Shown: positions 53,412 through 62,345 of the stretch, piece by piece
Position numbering within the stretch: position 1 is the stretch's first letter
How the letters are laid out: the number at the start of each line of letters is the position of its first letter
From: Candidatus Latescibacterota bacterium
GTDB lineage: Bacteria; JAAXHH01
Direction: 5' to 3'
DNA: 64,000 bases
NCBI GenBank assembly: GCA_022821085.1
Contig: JAJEEG010000006.1
Span: 815,330 to 879,329 of the forward strand
The notes under the pieces: model-generated
What the model was told of the DNA's origin: nothing
Database searches by the model: none
Seen by the model: only the letters and a program-made list of their open reading frames with translations
Position numbers and translations under genes: made by a program

Positions 53412-55046
53412 ATGAGTACCGACAGTCGGAAACAGCAACAACCCGCGCGGGATCAACCGGCACCCGCGGGCGCGGCGGCTTCAGGCGGATTCCTGGACGC
53501 CATCGAGCGGGTCGGGAACCGCCTGCCGGATCCGGCGACGCTCTTCCTGATCGGCGCGCTGTTCATCATCGTCCTCTCCGACATCGCGGCCCGCGGCCAG
53601 TGGACCGTGGTCCAGCGCCTGCCGGAGCAGGTAGTCCTTCAGGACGGTTCGGCCGGCGTGGAATGGCGCGAGACGGGGAAGACCTTCACGTCCACCAGCC
53701 TGCTTACCCGGGACGGCCTCTTCTGGGTCGTGGCCAATATGGTGGAGAACTTTATGCGGTTCCCGCCACTCGGCGTCGTCCTGGTCGGGATGCTGGGCAT
53801 CGGCGTGGCGGAGCGGACCGGCATGATCGGCGCCCTGCTCAAGGCGTTCATGCTGGCGGTCCCGGGCCGGCTGCTGACCCCGGCCATGGTCTTCATCGGC
53901 ATCATGTCGTCCATGACGCTCGACGCCGGATACGTCATTCTCCCACCGCTGGCGGCCGCGCTGTACAAAGCGGTCGGCCGGTCGCCGCTGGCGGGCCTTG
54001 CCGCCGTATTCGCGGGTGTGTCCGCGGGATTCAACGCCAACCTCTTCGTGACGGGCCTGGATCCCCTGCTGGCTGGCCTTTCCACGGCCGGGGCGCAGAC
54101 GATCGACGCGGCCTACCAGGTAGCCGCCACGTGCAACTGGTATTTCATGATCGTGTCGACGGTGATCATGACCCTGGCGGGATGGCTCGTCACGGCCTGG
54201 TTCGTCGAGCGGCGCCTGGCGGGCAAGCCGCCCGAGGAAGGCGGACCGGCGCCCGCGTCGTCCGCCGGTCCGGAAGAACATGCTCTGACCGCGGTAGAGA
54301 AGCGGGGCATGGCCCGGGCGTCCCTGGCATTCCTGGCGGTACTTTCGGCCATCGTGTTCATGATCCTGTGGCCGGGCGCTCCGCTGCACGGCTCCGGCAA
54401 TCTGTTCGACCGGTGGGTGGAGGCCATCGTGCCCCTGCTGCTTTTCTGCTTCATCCTGCCCGGCATCGTTTACGGGATCTCTGTAGGCGCCATAAAGAGC
54501 GACAAGGACGCGGCCCGGCTGCTCATCGAAACGATCGCCACCATGGCCCCGATCATCGTCCTGGCCTTCTTCGCCGCCCAGTTCATCGCCTACTTCCAGT
54601 ATTCGGGACTCGGCCAGATGCTGGCAATGGCCGGCGGCCAGGCCCTCGGCCAGGCGCAGATGCCGGCGTGGATGCTGATGATCGCCTTCATCCTCGTCAC
54701 GCTGGTGTTCAACCTGCTGATCGGCTCCATGTCCGCCAAGTACGCCCTCTTCGCGCCGATCTTCATCCCCATGTTCATGATGGTGGGCATCAGTCCCGAG
54801 CTGACCCAGGCGGCCTACCGGATCGGCGATTCCGTCAGCAACATCATCACACCACTGAACCCCTACCTGGTAATCATCCTGGTCTTCATGCGCCAGTTCG
54901 TGCCCAAAGGAGGCATGGGCACGCTGATCTCCACGATGCTTCCCTATACCGTGGTATTCGCCGTCATCTGGACGATTCTCCTCGTGGCCTGGATGGCGAT
55001 GGACATTCCCCTCGGCCCCGCGGGCGGACTGGTCTACGTACCCTGA
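53412..55046 (+). CDS. AbgT family transporter (p-aminobenzoyl-glutamate or drug/H+ type)
   Basis: 544 residues with eleven or more membrane helices; AGGAAGGG precedes the ATG. FLDAIERVGNRLPDPATLFL at the N-terminus, SSMTLDAGYVILPPLAAAL, and the C-terminal NIITPLNPYLVIIL are AbgT-family hallmarks. Known members import p-aminobenzoyl-glutamate or export sulfonamides. No aminobenzoyl-glutamate hydrolase gene is beside it. Converges on the SLC13 gene with only 17 bases between stops. Confidence 0.92.
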   Translation: MSTDSRKQQQPARDQPAPAGAAASGGFLDAIERVGNRLPDPATLFLIGALFIIVLSDIAARGQWTVVQRLPEQVVLQDGSAGVEWRETGKTFTSTSLLTRDGLFWVVANMVENFMRFPPLGVVLVGMLGIGVAERTGMIGALLKAFMLAVPGRLLTPAMVFIGIMSSMTLDAGYVILPPLAAALYKAVGRSPLAGLAAVFAGVSAGFNANLFVTGLDPLLAGLSTAGAQTIDAAYQVAATCNWYFMIVSTVIMTLAGWLVTAWFVERRLAGKPPEEGGPAPASSAGPEEHALTAVEKRGMARASLAFLAVLSAIVFMILWPGAPLHGSGNLFDRWVEAIVPLLLFCFILPGIVYGISVGAIKSDKDAARLLIETIATMAPIIVLAFFAAQFIAYFQYSGLGQMLAMAGGQALGQAQMPAWMLMIAFILVTLVFNLLIGSMSAKYALFAPIFIPMFMMVGISPELTQAAYRIGDSVSNIITPLNPYLVIILVFMRQFVPKGGMGTLISTMLPYTVVFAVIWTILLVAWMAMDIPLGPAGGLVYVP

Positions 55047-55063
55047 ATACCCGAACTAACGCA

Positions 55064-56842
55064 TTAACTTGGCCAGAAGAGGGGAATGAAGATAGTGGCG
55101 GTGACGAGCAGGATGAGATTGAGCAGGCCGCCGACTTTCACGAAGTCCATAAAGCGGTATCCACCCGGCCCGTAGATGATGACGTTGGTCTGATAGCCGA
55201 AGGGCGTAACGAAGGAGGCCGACGCGCCGAACATGACGGCGATCAAGAGCGCGTACGGATTCACACCGCCTTGCGTAGCCGCGAAGACCGCGACCGGGGT
55301 GAGCATCACGGCCGTTGCCGTGTTGGACACGACAGCGGTCATCAGGGCGGTCAAAAGATAGAAGGCCGCGATGAGTCCGATCTCTCCCAGCGGCGCCGTC
55401 AGGGTCACCACCCATACCGCGAGCAATTCCGCGGCCCCGGTCGTCTCGAGCGCCAGGCCGAGCGGAATGAGCCCGGCCAGCACGAAGACGACCAGCCATT
55501 CCACCTCCCTGTAGATCTCTTCGAAATGCACGCAGCGCGTAAACACCATCAGGACCACCCCCGTGAGTGCGGCCGTCATGATGTCGAGGACACCAAAACT
55601 GGCAATGAGCACGACACCAGCCATGATCGACGCGGCCACACCGGCCGGCGGCCGGTTGCCGGTATGCGTTTTGACCTCCGACAGGGGGACGAAATCCGGG
55701 TCCTCGGCGAGGACCTGGAGCGCGTCTGGGGTTCCATGTAAGAGGAGCAGATCGCCGACGCGCAGAGTGATCTCGGCCAGTTTCTCATGTAGGGTGGCAT
55801 TGTGGTGCTGTATGGCGATGACGGTCGCGTCGTAGCGTTGCGCGAAGTTCAGATCATGGAGCGTCCGGCCAGCGAGACTCGAGCCGGGCGCTACGATTAC
55901 CTCGACCAGCCGTCCTTGCCCGCCCGTCAGTTCGAGGTCGTGGTTTCCTCCTTCTCCGGCGGTCTTGAGTCGCTGCCGGCTCGCGAGCTCCACGAGAGAT
56001 TCCGCAGATCCCTGCACAACAAGGATGTCGCCTGTTCGTATGTGGCGTTCTCCGTGCGGCGCGGTGATCTCCTCCTCGCCTCTTTCGATGTCCAGCACCG
56101 TGACGCCAAAACGTTCGCCCCACTTAAGCTGGGACAGCGATAGTCCATTCGCCGGAGAATCGTCCGGGACGTAAAGTTTCGTGACGAAACGTCGAACATC
56201 GTACCTGGCTGATAGATCAGGTGTCAGCATCCGCCGCGGCAGCAGTATCCTGCCTGCAGTGAATAGATACAGCAGACCCACGGCGAGGCAGATCAAGCCC
56301 AGTGGTGTGATCGAGAAAATGCCGAGATCGCCAAACCCTCGTCTCATCGCCTCGCCATGCACGACCAGGTTGGCAGTGGTGCCCATCAGCGTGACTGTGC
56401 CCCCGAGAATCGAGACGAAGGAGAGCGGCATGAGATAACGCGAAGCCGGTTCATCCGCTTGCTCCGCCAACGCGACGAATACGGGCAGGAAGACCAGCAC
56501 GACCGCAGTGGTCATGAGAAAGGGAGAGAGGGCCGCACAAATGAGGCAGAGCGCAAACATGCGCATGTACTTGCCGCCCAGCGGTGCGGTTCGCGCCCAG
56601 GCCCCGATGGCGGAAACGAGGCCGGTCTTGCGGAGTCCCAGGCCGAGCACGAGCATGGAACCGACCGTCACGGTTGCGCGGCTCGACAGGCCCGATACCG
56701 CTTCGGCCGGCGTGAGCAAGCCGCTTAGAAGGAGGATGACCGGGACGGACAGCGCGACCTGGTCCACCCGCAGTTTGTCGAGGGAGAACAGGACGAGCGC
56801 CGCTAAGGTCAGACCGAGCACGAAGGCTATATCGAACGTCAT
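55064..56842 (-). CDS. SLC13/DASS family permease with two RCK_C (TrkA_C) domains
   Basis: 592 residues: five or so N-terminal helices, a cytoplasmic centre with two TrkA_C-like domains (about 215-300 and 305-390), then the C-terminal helices with NTATAVMLTPVAVFAA and FGASASFVTPFGYQTNVIIY. This is the layout of Na+/sulfate or dicarboxylate-type symporters related to SAC1/YfbS. Last gene of a three-gene minus-strand operon. Ion and substrate unknown. Confidence 0.92.
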   Translation of the reverse strand: MTFDIAFVLGLTLAALVLFSLDKLRVDQVALSVPVILLLSGLLTPAEAVSGLSSRATVTVGSMLVLGLGLRKTGLVSAIGAWARTAPLGGKYMRMFALCLICAALSPFLMTTAVVLVFLPVFVALAEQADEPASRYLMPLSFVSILGGTVTLMGTTANLVVHGEAMRRGFGDLGIFSITPLGLICLAVGLLYLFTAGRILLPRRMLTPDLSARYDVRRFVTKLYVPDDSPANGLSLSQLKWGERFGVTVLDIERGEEEITAPHGERHIRTGDILVVQGSAESLVELASRQRLKTAGEGGNHDLELTGGQGRLVEVIVAPGSSLAGRTLHDLNFAQRYDATVIAIQHHNATLHEKLAEITLRVGDLLLLHGTPDALQVLAEDPDFVPLSEVKTHTGNRPPAGVAASIMAGVVLIASFGVLDIMTAALTGVVLMVFTRCVHFEEIYREVEWLVVFVLAGLIPLGLALETTGAAELLAVWVVTLTAPLGEIGLIAAFYLLTALMTAVVSNTATAVMLTPVAVFAATQGGVNPYALLIAVMFGASASFVTPFGYQTNVIIYGPGGYRFMDFVKVGGLLNLILLVTATIFIPLFWPS

Positions 56843-56866
56843 CTGGCGTCCATGCCTCCAGGATCC

Positions 56867-56998
56867 CTATTCGGGTGCGGCAAACACGAAGTTGACGGGA
56901 CTGCGAATCTTCATCGCGCGCAGGCAGTAGATGCCGTCCCGGTTCGACTTACGCGATGCCTTGCCGTGATTCGTGCCTGCCGTGTTCTGCTTGCCCAC
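56867..56998 (-). CDS. Small protein of 43 residues between two transporter genes
   Basis: GTG start at 56998, TAG at 56867-56869. AAAGGA lies eight bases upstream, the start is two bases past the APC stop codon, and 24 bases separate it from the SLC13 start, so it fits a translated operon gene. Third codon positions are mostly G or C, as in the neighbours. The peptide is basic in the middle (HGKASRKSNRDG) and more hydrophobic at the end (SPVNFVFAAPE); no family recognised and no signal peptide or full membrane helix. Confidence 0.55.
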   Translation of the reverse strand: MGKQNTAGTNHGKASRKSNRDGIYCLRAMKIRSPVNFVFAAPE

Positions 56999-57000
56999 GT

Positions 57001-58410
57001 CTAATGTCCTTTCGCCGGACGTCCGCGCAGATACAGGTAGGCGGGGATGCCCAGGCCGGTCAGCGCGAGACCCGCGATGGATTCGACGGGCGTCTCGAAG
57101 AGCATGTTGGCGAGAATCCCGGCGGAACCCGCGATGAACAGCAGGGGAACGACCGGATAGCCCCAGGCACGGTAGGGCCTGGGCAGGTCGGGCCGTTTCC
57201 TTCGAAGCGTGAACACCGCTGCCGCGCCGGCGATCCACAGCATGAGATTGGCGAAGGTGACGAAGGTGATCAGATCTTCGAAGGTGCCGCTGAGGGTGAG
57301 CACGCAGGCCCAGGCCGCCTGAAACACCACCGCCGGCCCCGGCGTGCGGAATCTGGGATGTACCGATCCCGCCCGGCTGAAGAACAGCCCGTCCCTCGCC
57401 ATGGCGAAATATACACGGGGGCCCACCAGGACGGTGGCGTTCAGCGCGCCGACGATGGACACGAGGACGGCGGCTGACAGCAGGACGGCGCCGGTTTCAC
57501 CGAAGAGCACGTTGGCGGCCGCTTCACCGACCCGAACGACCCCGGCCATGTCCCCCACCGGTAACGCTTTCAGATAGATGAAATTCACCAGCAGGTAGAC
57601 CACGGTGACGCATGCCGTGCCCATGAAAAGGGCGCGCGGCAGGTTCCGCCCGGGATCCCTGACTTCGCCGGCGACGAAGGTGACCTCCTCCCAGCCGGCA
57701 AAGGCCCAGGACACGGCGATCAGCGCGACGCCGAAGGCGACCACCAGTTGCCCGAAGTCTATCTCCTGCGCATTGATACGGAAGTCGATCGGCTGCGTTG
57801 ACCCGGTCCAGACCCCGAACAGGATGAACAGCCCGAGCGCGGCGATCTTGATCACCGAGGAAACGTTGGTGATGTACTTGCTGAAGGTTACGCCGCGGTA
57901 GTTCACCACTGTGAGCAGGAGGACCAGGACGAGCGCGGTGAGGTGCCCGGCGGAGAGCGCATACGGGAAGGTCCAGCCGGGCAGGGCGATTTCGGTTTCG
58001 AAGAACACGTTGGTCATCCCGAGCGCGGGGATGAAGTACCCCGCGTACTCGGCGAATCCCACGCCGAGGGCGGCGATGATCCCGGTCAGGTACATGGTGA
58101 AGGACACCCAGCCGAACAGGAACCCGCAGAACGGTCCGTAGGCTTCCCGGAGGTAGACGTACTGGCCCCCTGCCCGCGGCATGGCGGCGCCGAGTTCACC
58201 GTAGGTCAGCGCGCCGGCGAGGGCGTGCAGGCCGCCGAACAGCCAGGCCAGGAGAATCAGCGTCGCGGACGGTATACCCCGGGCCATCAGGCCGGTGGTG
58301 AGGAATATCCCCGATCCGATCACGATGCCGATGATGATCATCGTCGTGTCGAAAAGGCCAAGCTGGCGGACCAGGCCAGTCTTTTCTTTTTGATCGATTG
58401 AAATTGCCAT
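57001..58410 (-). CDS. APC superfamily amino acid permease
   Basis: 469 residues from ATG 58410, about 12 membrane helices. First helix GLFDTTMIIIGIVIGSGIFLTTG carries the unwound GSGIF substrate/Na+ motif; AGGQYVYLREAYGPFCGFLFGW and SWAFAGWEEVTFVAGEVRDPGRNLP are typical of the LAT/amino acid transporter branch. No Shine-Dalgarno is visible before the ATG. Heads an operon with the 43-residue protein and the SLC13 permease. Substrate unknown. Confidence 0.92.
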   Translation of the reverse strand: MAISIDQKEKTGLVRQLGLFDTTMIIIGIVIGSGIFLTTGLMARGIPSATLILLAWLFGGLHALAGALTYGELGAAMPRAGGQYVYLREAYGPFCGFLFGWVSFTMYLTGIIAALGVGFAEYAGYFIPALGMTNVFFETEIALPGWTFPYALSAGHLTALVLVLLLTVVNYRGVTFSKYITNVSSVIKIAALGLFILFGVWTGSTQPIDFRINAQEIDFGQLVVAFGVALIAVSWAFAGWEEVTFVAGEVRDPGRNLPRALFMGTACVTVVYLLVNFIYLKALPVGDMAGVVRVGEAAANVLFGETGAVLLSAAVLVSIVGALNATVLVGPRVYFAMARDGLFFSRAGSVHPRFRTPGPAVVFQAAWACVLTLSGTFEDLITFVTFANLMLWIAGAAAVFTLRRKRPDLPRPYRAWGYPVVPLLFIAGSAGILANMLFETPVESIAGLALTGLGIPAYLYLRGRPAKGH

Positions 58411-58437
58411 ATATTGAGGGTAGAGGTCGTTACGCCG

Positions 58438-58551
58438 GGCAGCTGAATCCGGCAAGTGCATTGGCAGCTGAATCCGGCAAGTGCGGTGGCAGCCGCATTC
58501 GGCAAGTGCGGTGGCAGCCGCATTCGGCAGGCACGGTGGCAGCCGGTGCGG
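58438..58551 (-). repeat. 25-bp tandem repeat in the APC operon leader
   Basis: Four complete 25-base units starting at 58438, 58463, 58488 and 58513 plus 14 bases of a fifth. Units drift stepwise along the array (1-2 and 3-4 are most alike), as expected from successive duplications. The array is inside the predicted 5' leader of the minus-strand operon. Confidence 0.9.
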
Positions 58552-58578
58552 GCGTAAAGAAGTCGAAAACGAAAGACC

Positions 58579-58607
58579 ATTTTACCTGAACGGCCCGCCG
58601 AAGTCAA
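58579..58607 (-). promoter_or_regulatory. Sigma70-type promoter for the APC-small protein-SLC13 operon
   Basis: On the minus strand: TTGACT (58607-58602), 17-base spacer, TAAAAT (58584-58579). Predicted start near 58572; the roughly 160-base leader contains the 25-bp repeat array. Confidence 0.68.
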
Positions 58608-58610
58608 GGC

Positions 58611-58640
58611 GGGACCAGGCGGGACCAGGCGGGACCAGGC
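58611..58640 (+). repeat. 10-bp tandem repeat upstream of the PhyH-like gene
   Basis: Three perfect 10-base copies (58611-58620, 58621-58630, 58631-58640) followed by a diverged fourth. Non-coding. Confidence 0.85.
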
Positions 58641-58676
58641 GGATCAGGCAAGGCCGGCGGACCGGACAAGGCCGCA

Positions 58677-59498
58677 ATGCGGAAAGGGGACCCCGAGGTG
58701 AACGATTCGGCGCTGGATCTCATCGACGCGACGACCTATCCCATTCACCGGCCCGGATCGGCCGCATACAACGCGTTGGTCGCCAGGTGCCGGGACGACC
58801 TGGCGGCGCAAAGCGCCTGCCTGCTGCCCGGCTTCATCACGGAGGAAGCGCGGGTGCGCATGGTGGCCGAGGTGGACCGCGCCTCCCCGGACGCCTTTAC
58901 GAGCCGGAAACCCCATAATGTATACCTGGAAGCACACGACGACGCCTTTCCGCCCGACCACCCGCGGCGCAGGCCCCAGGCCACGGAACTGGATTCGGTC
59001 GCCTTCGACCAGTTCAGCCCCTCCGACGGCCTGCACCGGCTGTACGTCTGGGATCCGCTCCTGTCCTTTGTCGCCGATGTACTCGACAAGGAACACTACT
59101 ACCGAATGGCGGACCCGCTGGCCGCGCTGACCGTTAACGTCATGCGCGAAGGCCAGAATCACGGCTGGCATTTCGACGAATCCGAGGCAACGACCACCCT
59201 GATGCTCCAGGCGCCCGAAGTGGGCGGCGTTTTCGAGTACGCCCCGGACGTACGTCCCGCGGACGGAGACGGCTACGAGATCGTGGACCAGGTGCTGCGT
59301 GGCAGCTACCCCGACATTCGAACGCTCGCGGTGGAACCCGGCACGCTCATCCTCTTCGTCGGCTACCGGTCCATGCACCGGGTGACCCCCGTCGAGGGTC
59401 CGGTGACCCGGTACGTCGCCGTGTTCTGCTACAAGGACCGGCCCAATGTCCGCAACAGCCGGGAGGTACAGCAGCTTTTCTACGGACGAACGGCCTGA
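58677..59498 (+). CDS. Phytanoyl-CoA dioxygenase-like Fe(II)/2-oxoglutarate oxygenase
   Basis: 273 residues from ATG 58677; a GTG at 58698 has the better ribosome site (GAAAGGGG) and would shorten it by seven residues. Iron ligands H165 and D167 (GWHFDESEATT) and H234 (MHRVTP), with the 2-oxoglutarate Arg about eleven residues later (TRYVAVFCY). Soluble cytoplasmic oxygenase; PhyH relatives hydroxylate lipids, amino acids and secondary metabolites, so the substrate is open. Lies upstream of the flavoprotein-polyferredoxin pair on the same strand. Confidence 0.87.
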   Translation: MRKGDPEVNDSALDLIDATTYPIHRPGSAAYNALVARCRDDLAAQSACLLPGFITEEARVRMVAEVDRASPDAFTSRKPHNVYLEAHDDAFPPDHPRRRPQATELDSVAFDQFSPSDGLHRLYVWDPLLSFVADVLDKEHYYRMADPLAALTVNVMREGQNHGWHFDESEATTTLMLQAPEVGGVFEYAPDVRPADGDGYEIVDQVLRGSYPDIRTLAVEPGTLILFVGYRSMHRVTPVEGPVTRYVAVFCYKDRPNVRNSREVQQLFYGRTA

Positions 59499-59590
59499 CG
59501 GAGGCCGGCCGAAACGTCGGCAGACCGAAGACGGCGGCAGAACGGAGTCGGCAGCCAGCTGATTTGGAGATCGCTCCAGGAGGTGGACCA

Positions 59591-60865
59591 TTGCACACCG
59601 TGATCGTTGGGAATGGCGTAACCGGCGTAACGGCCGCCACGCGGCTCAGGCAGCTTCAGCCGGACTGGAAGATCACGCTGGTATCGGGTGAATCGGCCTA
59701 CCACTATTCCCGCCCCGCCCTCATGTACATCTTCATGGGGCACATGACCTACGAGGCGACGAAACCCTTCGAGGACCGTTTCTGGCGCGACCAGCGCCTG
59801 GATCTGGTCAGGGACTGGGTCACCGGCATCGATATAGAGGACAAGCAGTTGGTGCTGCATCGGAACGGACGGCTGCCCTATGACCGGCTGCTGATCGCCA
59901 CCGGCGCCAAGTCGAACAAATTCGGCTGGCCGGGGCAGGAGCTCGAGGGCGTCCAGGGCCTGTACAACCTGAAAGACCTGCGCCAGTTGTACAAAAACGC
60001 GGAGCGGACCCGTAACGCGGTCATCGTAGGCGGCGGGCTGATCGGCATCGAACTGGCCGAGATGCTCCATTCGAGGCACATCCACGTCACCTTTCTCATC
60101 CGCGAGGCGTCCTACTGGTGCAACATCCTGCCCATGGAGGAATCGGGCATGATCAACCGGCTGATCGAGGAACAGGGCATCGGCCTGATCAGGGAGACCA
60201 ACCTTAAGGAGATCGTGGACGACGGCTTGGGCAAGGTCGAAGCGGTCGTCACCGAGTTCGACGACCGGATCGAATGCCAGCTCGTCGGCCTGACGCCGGG
60301 CGTTTCGCCCAATACGGACCTGGTCCGGTCGACCCCCATCGAAACCGGCCGGGGCGTTCTGGTCGACCATGCCTTCCGCACGAACATCCCCGACATCTAC
60401 GCCGCTGGAGACTGCGCGGAAATCGTCAGCAGGAACGGAGGCCGCAACCTGATCCAGCAGGTCTGGTACACCGGCAGGAAACAGGGCAAGGCCGCCGGTG
60501 AAGTGCTGGCCGGGGAGGATACCGAATACGATCCGGGAATCTGGTTCAATTCAGCCAAGTTCTTCGACCTGGAGTACCAGACCTACGGCATGATACTCAG
60601 TACCCCCCAGCCCGGCGAGCAGCACCTGTACTGGGAACATCCCTCCCACAGGCACGCCGTCCGCGTCGTCGGCGTCGACGGCTGCATCAACGCCTTCAAT
60701 TTCATGGGAATACGCGCCCGCCACGAGGTCTGCGAACGCTGGATCGCCGAGCGGCGCCCCGTGGAGTACGTCCTGGACCACCTGGAAGAAGCCAACTTCG
60801 ATCCGGAGTTTTTCGTCCGCCACGAGACGGAAATCGTTCGCTCGTTAAAGGAGCAACTCGCATGA
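59591..60865 (+). CDS. FAD/NAD(P)-dependent oxidoreductase (pyridine nucleotide-disulfide type)
   Basis: 424 residues from TTG 59591, fixed by a strong AGGAGGTGG at 59578-59586 and by the FAD motif VIVGNGVTGVTAA that begins at residue 4. A second dinucleotide fold NAVIVGGGLIGIELAEML (about 142-160) binds NAD(P)H, and IPDIYAAGDCAE is the closing FAD contact. No redox-active CxxxxC pair is present, so it resembles rubredoxin/ferredoxin reductase or NirB N-terminal modules. A 90-residue C-terminal extension is conserved-looking but unidentified. Its TGA overlaps the polyferredoxin ATG. Confidence 0.88.
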   Translation: MHTVIVGNGVTGVTAATRLRQLQPDWKITLVSGESAYHYSRPALMYIFMGHMTYEATKPFEDRFWRDQRLDLVRDWVTGIDIEDKQLVLHRNGRLPYDRLLIATGAKSNKFGWPGQELEGVQGLYNLKDLRQLYKNAERTRNAVIVGGGLIGIELAEMLHSRHIHVTFLIREASYWCNILPMEESGMINRLIEEQGIGLIRETNLKEIVDDGLGKVEAVVTEFDDRIECQLVGLTPGVSPNTDLVRSTPIETGRGVLVDHAFRTNIPDIYAAGDCAEIVSRNGGRNLIQQVWYTGRKQGKAAGEVLAGEDTEYDPGIWFNSAKFFDLEYQTYGMILSTPQPGEQHLYWEHPSHRHAVRVVGVDGCINAFNFMGIRARHEVCERWIAERRPVEYVLDHLEEANFDPEFFVRHETEIVRSLKEQLA

Positions 60866-62316
60866 GCACAACGCCTGCTGGAACGACGTTGATCGATCCG
60901 GAAACCATCGCGTACTTCTACGACGAAGAGGCCGACGGATTCGGTGCGCCCGCCACCGCGGCCGAGGCGCCAAAGAACCCGGGCATGATGGTCTCCGCCG
61001 GCGTGATCGGGCTGGGTTTTCTCGCACTCGCCGTCACCTTGCTCGGTATGCCTCTCTCGGGCGCCTGGACGCCCTTTCTGCTTTCCTTCGGCCTGTTGTC
61101 GGCCGGTACGATCGGTTACGTCTGGTTCGCCTACAAAGATACCGTACCGGGCATCAAGCACGACGGCATCATGTTCGGAAACACCACGCACCGCGGCGCG
61201 ATCGCCTGGGCACTGGGCATCGCGCTCACCGGGTTCTATGTCGTGCTGTACTGGTGGCCCGAGTACCTGGCGCGCGCCATTGCGCTCGTCGAGCCGCTGT
61301 CGCTCGCCCTGTCGGGACAACCGGCGAACCAGTGGTTTCTCTACGGGTTTCTCTACACCATGGCCGTGGTGCTCTTCGGTTTCCGCATGTTCATGCGGTA
61401 CCGCCACAACCGCTACCACATCGTCCGGACCATTTCGGTCATGTTCTTTCAGCTGGTGCTGGCCTTTATCCTGCCCCATTTCCTCCGCGCCCTGAACGAG
61501 CCGGAGTTCTATTTCAGCTATTTCTGGCCGCTGAAGTACGACTACCTGTTCCCCGGCACCGTGGATTACCTCGTCAACAGTCCCGGCGCCCTGGGCTCTT
61601 TCATGGTGTTCTGGGGCGCGGTCTGCTCCTTCATCGCCACGCCCGTGCTGACCTATTACTACGGCAAGAGGTGGTATTGCTCCTGGGTATGCGGGTGCGG
61701 CGGACTCGCCGAGACCCTCGGCGATCCCTGGCGGCACCTGACGCCCAAGTCGACGGTGTCGTGGAAGATCGAACGGGCGATCATCTACGCCGTGCTCCTG
61801 CTGATCATCCTGACGACGGCCGTGCTCTGGGTAAGCAGCACGTCCGAAGGCGCGCTGAGCAGTATTTCCGCACCGCTGCAGCAATGGTACGGTTTCTACA
61901 TCGGCGCCGTCTTCGCGGGGGTCATCGGCGTGGGGTTCTATCCCGTACTCGGCAACCGGGTCTGGTGCCGCTTCGGCTGCCCGATGGCCGCGGTGCTGGG
62001 CATCATCCAGCGCTTCTTCTCCCGCTTCCGCATCACGACCAACGGCGGCCAGTGCATGTCCTGCGGGAACTGCACCACCTATTGCGAAATGGGGATCGAC
62101 GTGCGGGCCTATGCCGAGCGCGGCGAGAACATCGTCCGGTCTTCCTGCGTGGGATGCGGGGTCTGTTCGGCCGTGTGTCCCCGCGGCGTGCTCAAGCTCG
62201 AGAACGGCAGGTCCCACGGCGATAGGTACCCGGGGTCCGACAAACCGCTGGGTGCTCTTTCGACAGCCGTCAGCAAGGGCGCCCGGGTGTACGGCGACCG
62301 CGACGGATACGTCTGA
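60862..62316 (+). CDS. Membrane-bound 4Fe-4S polyferredoxin (NapH/NosR/CcoG-like)
   Basis: 484 residues. After an acidic N-terminal region, about seven or eight membrane helices carry the two family cysteine motifs CSWVCGCGG (C273, C277, C279) and CRFGCP (C369, C373); two ferredoxin motifs follow on one face, C398/C401/C404/C408 and C429/C432/C435/C439. NapH and NosR relatives pass electrons between quinol and periplasmic reductases or maintain metal centres. ATGA coupling to the flavoprotein predicts an NAD(P)H-to-membrane electron path. No nap, nos or cco gene is in the window. Confidence 0.9.
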   Translation: MSTTPAGTTLIDPETIAYFYDEEADGFGAPATAAEAPKNPGMMVSAGVIGLGFLALAVTLLGMPLSGAWTPFLLSFGLLSAGTIGYVWFAYKDTVPGIKHDGIMFGNTTHRGAIAWALGIALTGFYVVLYWWPEYLARAIALVEPLSLALSGQPANQWFLYGFLYTMAVVLFGFRMFMRYRHNRYHIVRTISVMFFQLVLAFILPHFLRALNEPEFYFSYFWPLKYDYLFPGTVDYLVNSPGALGSFMVFWGAVCSFIATPVLTYYYGKRWYCSWVCGCGGLAETLGDPWRHLTPKSTVSWKIERAIIYAVLLLIILTTAVLWVSSTSEGALSSISAPLQQWYGFYIGAVFAGVIGVGFYPVLGNRVWCRFGCPMAAVLGIIQRFFSRFRITTNGGQCMSCGNCTTYCEMGIDVRAYAERGENIVRSSCVGCGVCSAVCPRGVLKLENGRSHGDRYPGSDKPLGALSTAVSKGARVYGDRDGYV

Positions 62317-62345
62317 GGCGGAGACACCTGGCGACCGGCCGGCAC

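Noticed and set aside
58438-58551. Possible CRISPR array
   Set aside because: The 25-bp units are directly adjacent with no spacers, drift gradually, and no cas gene is nearby.
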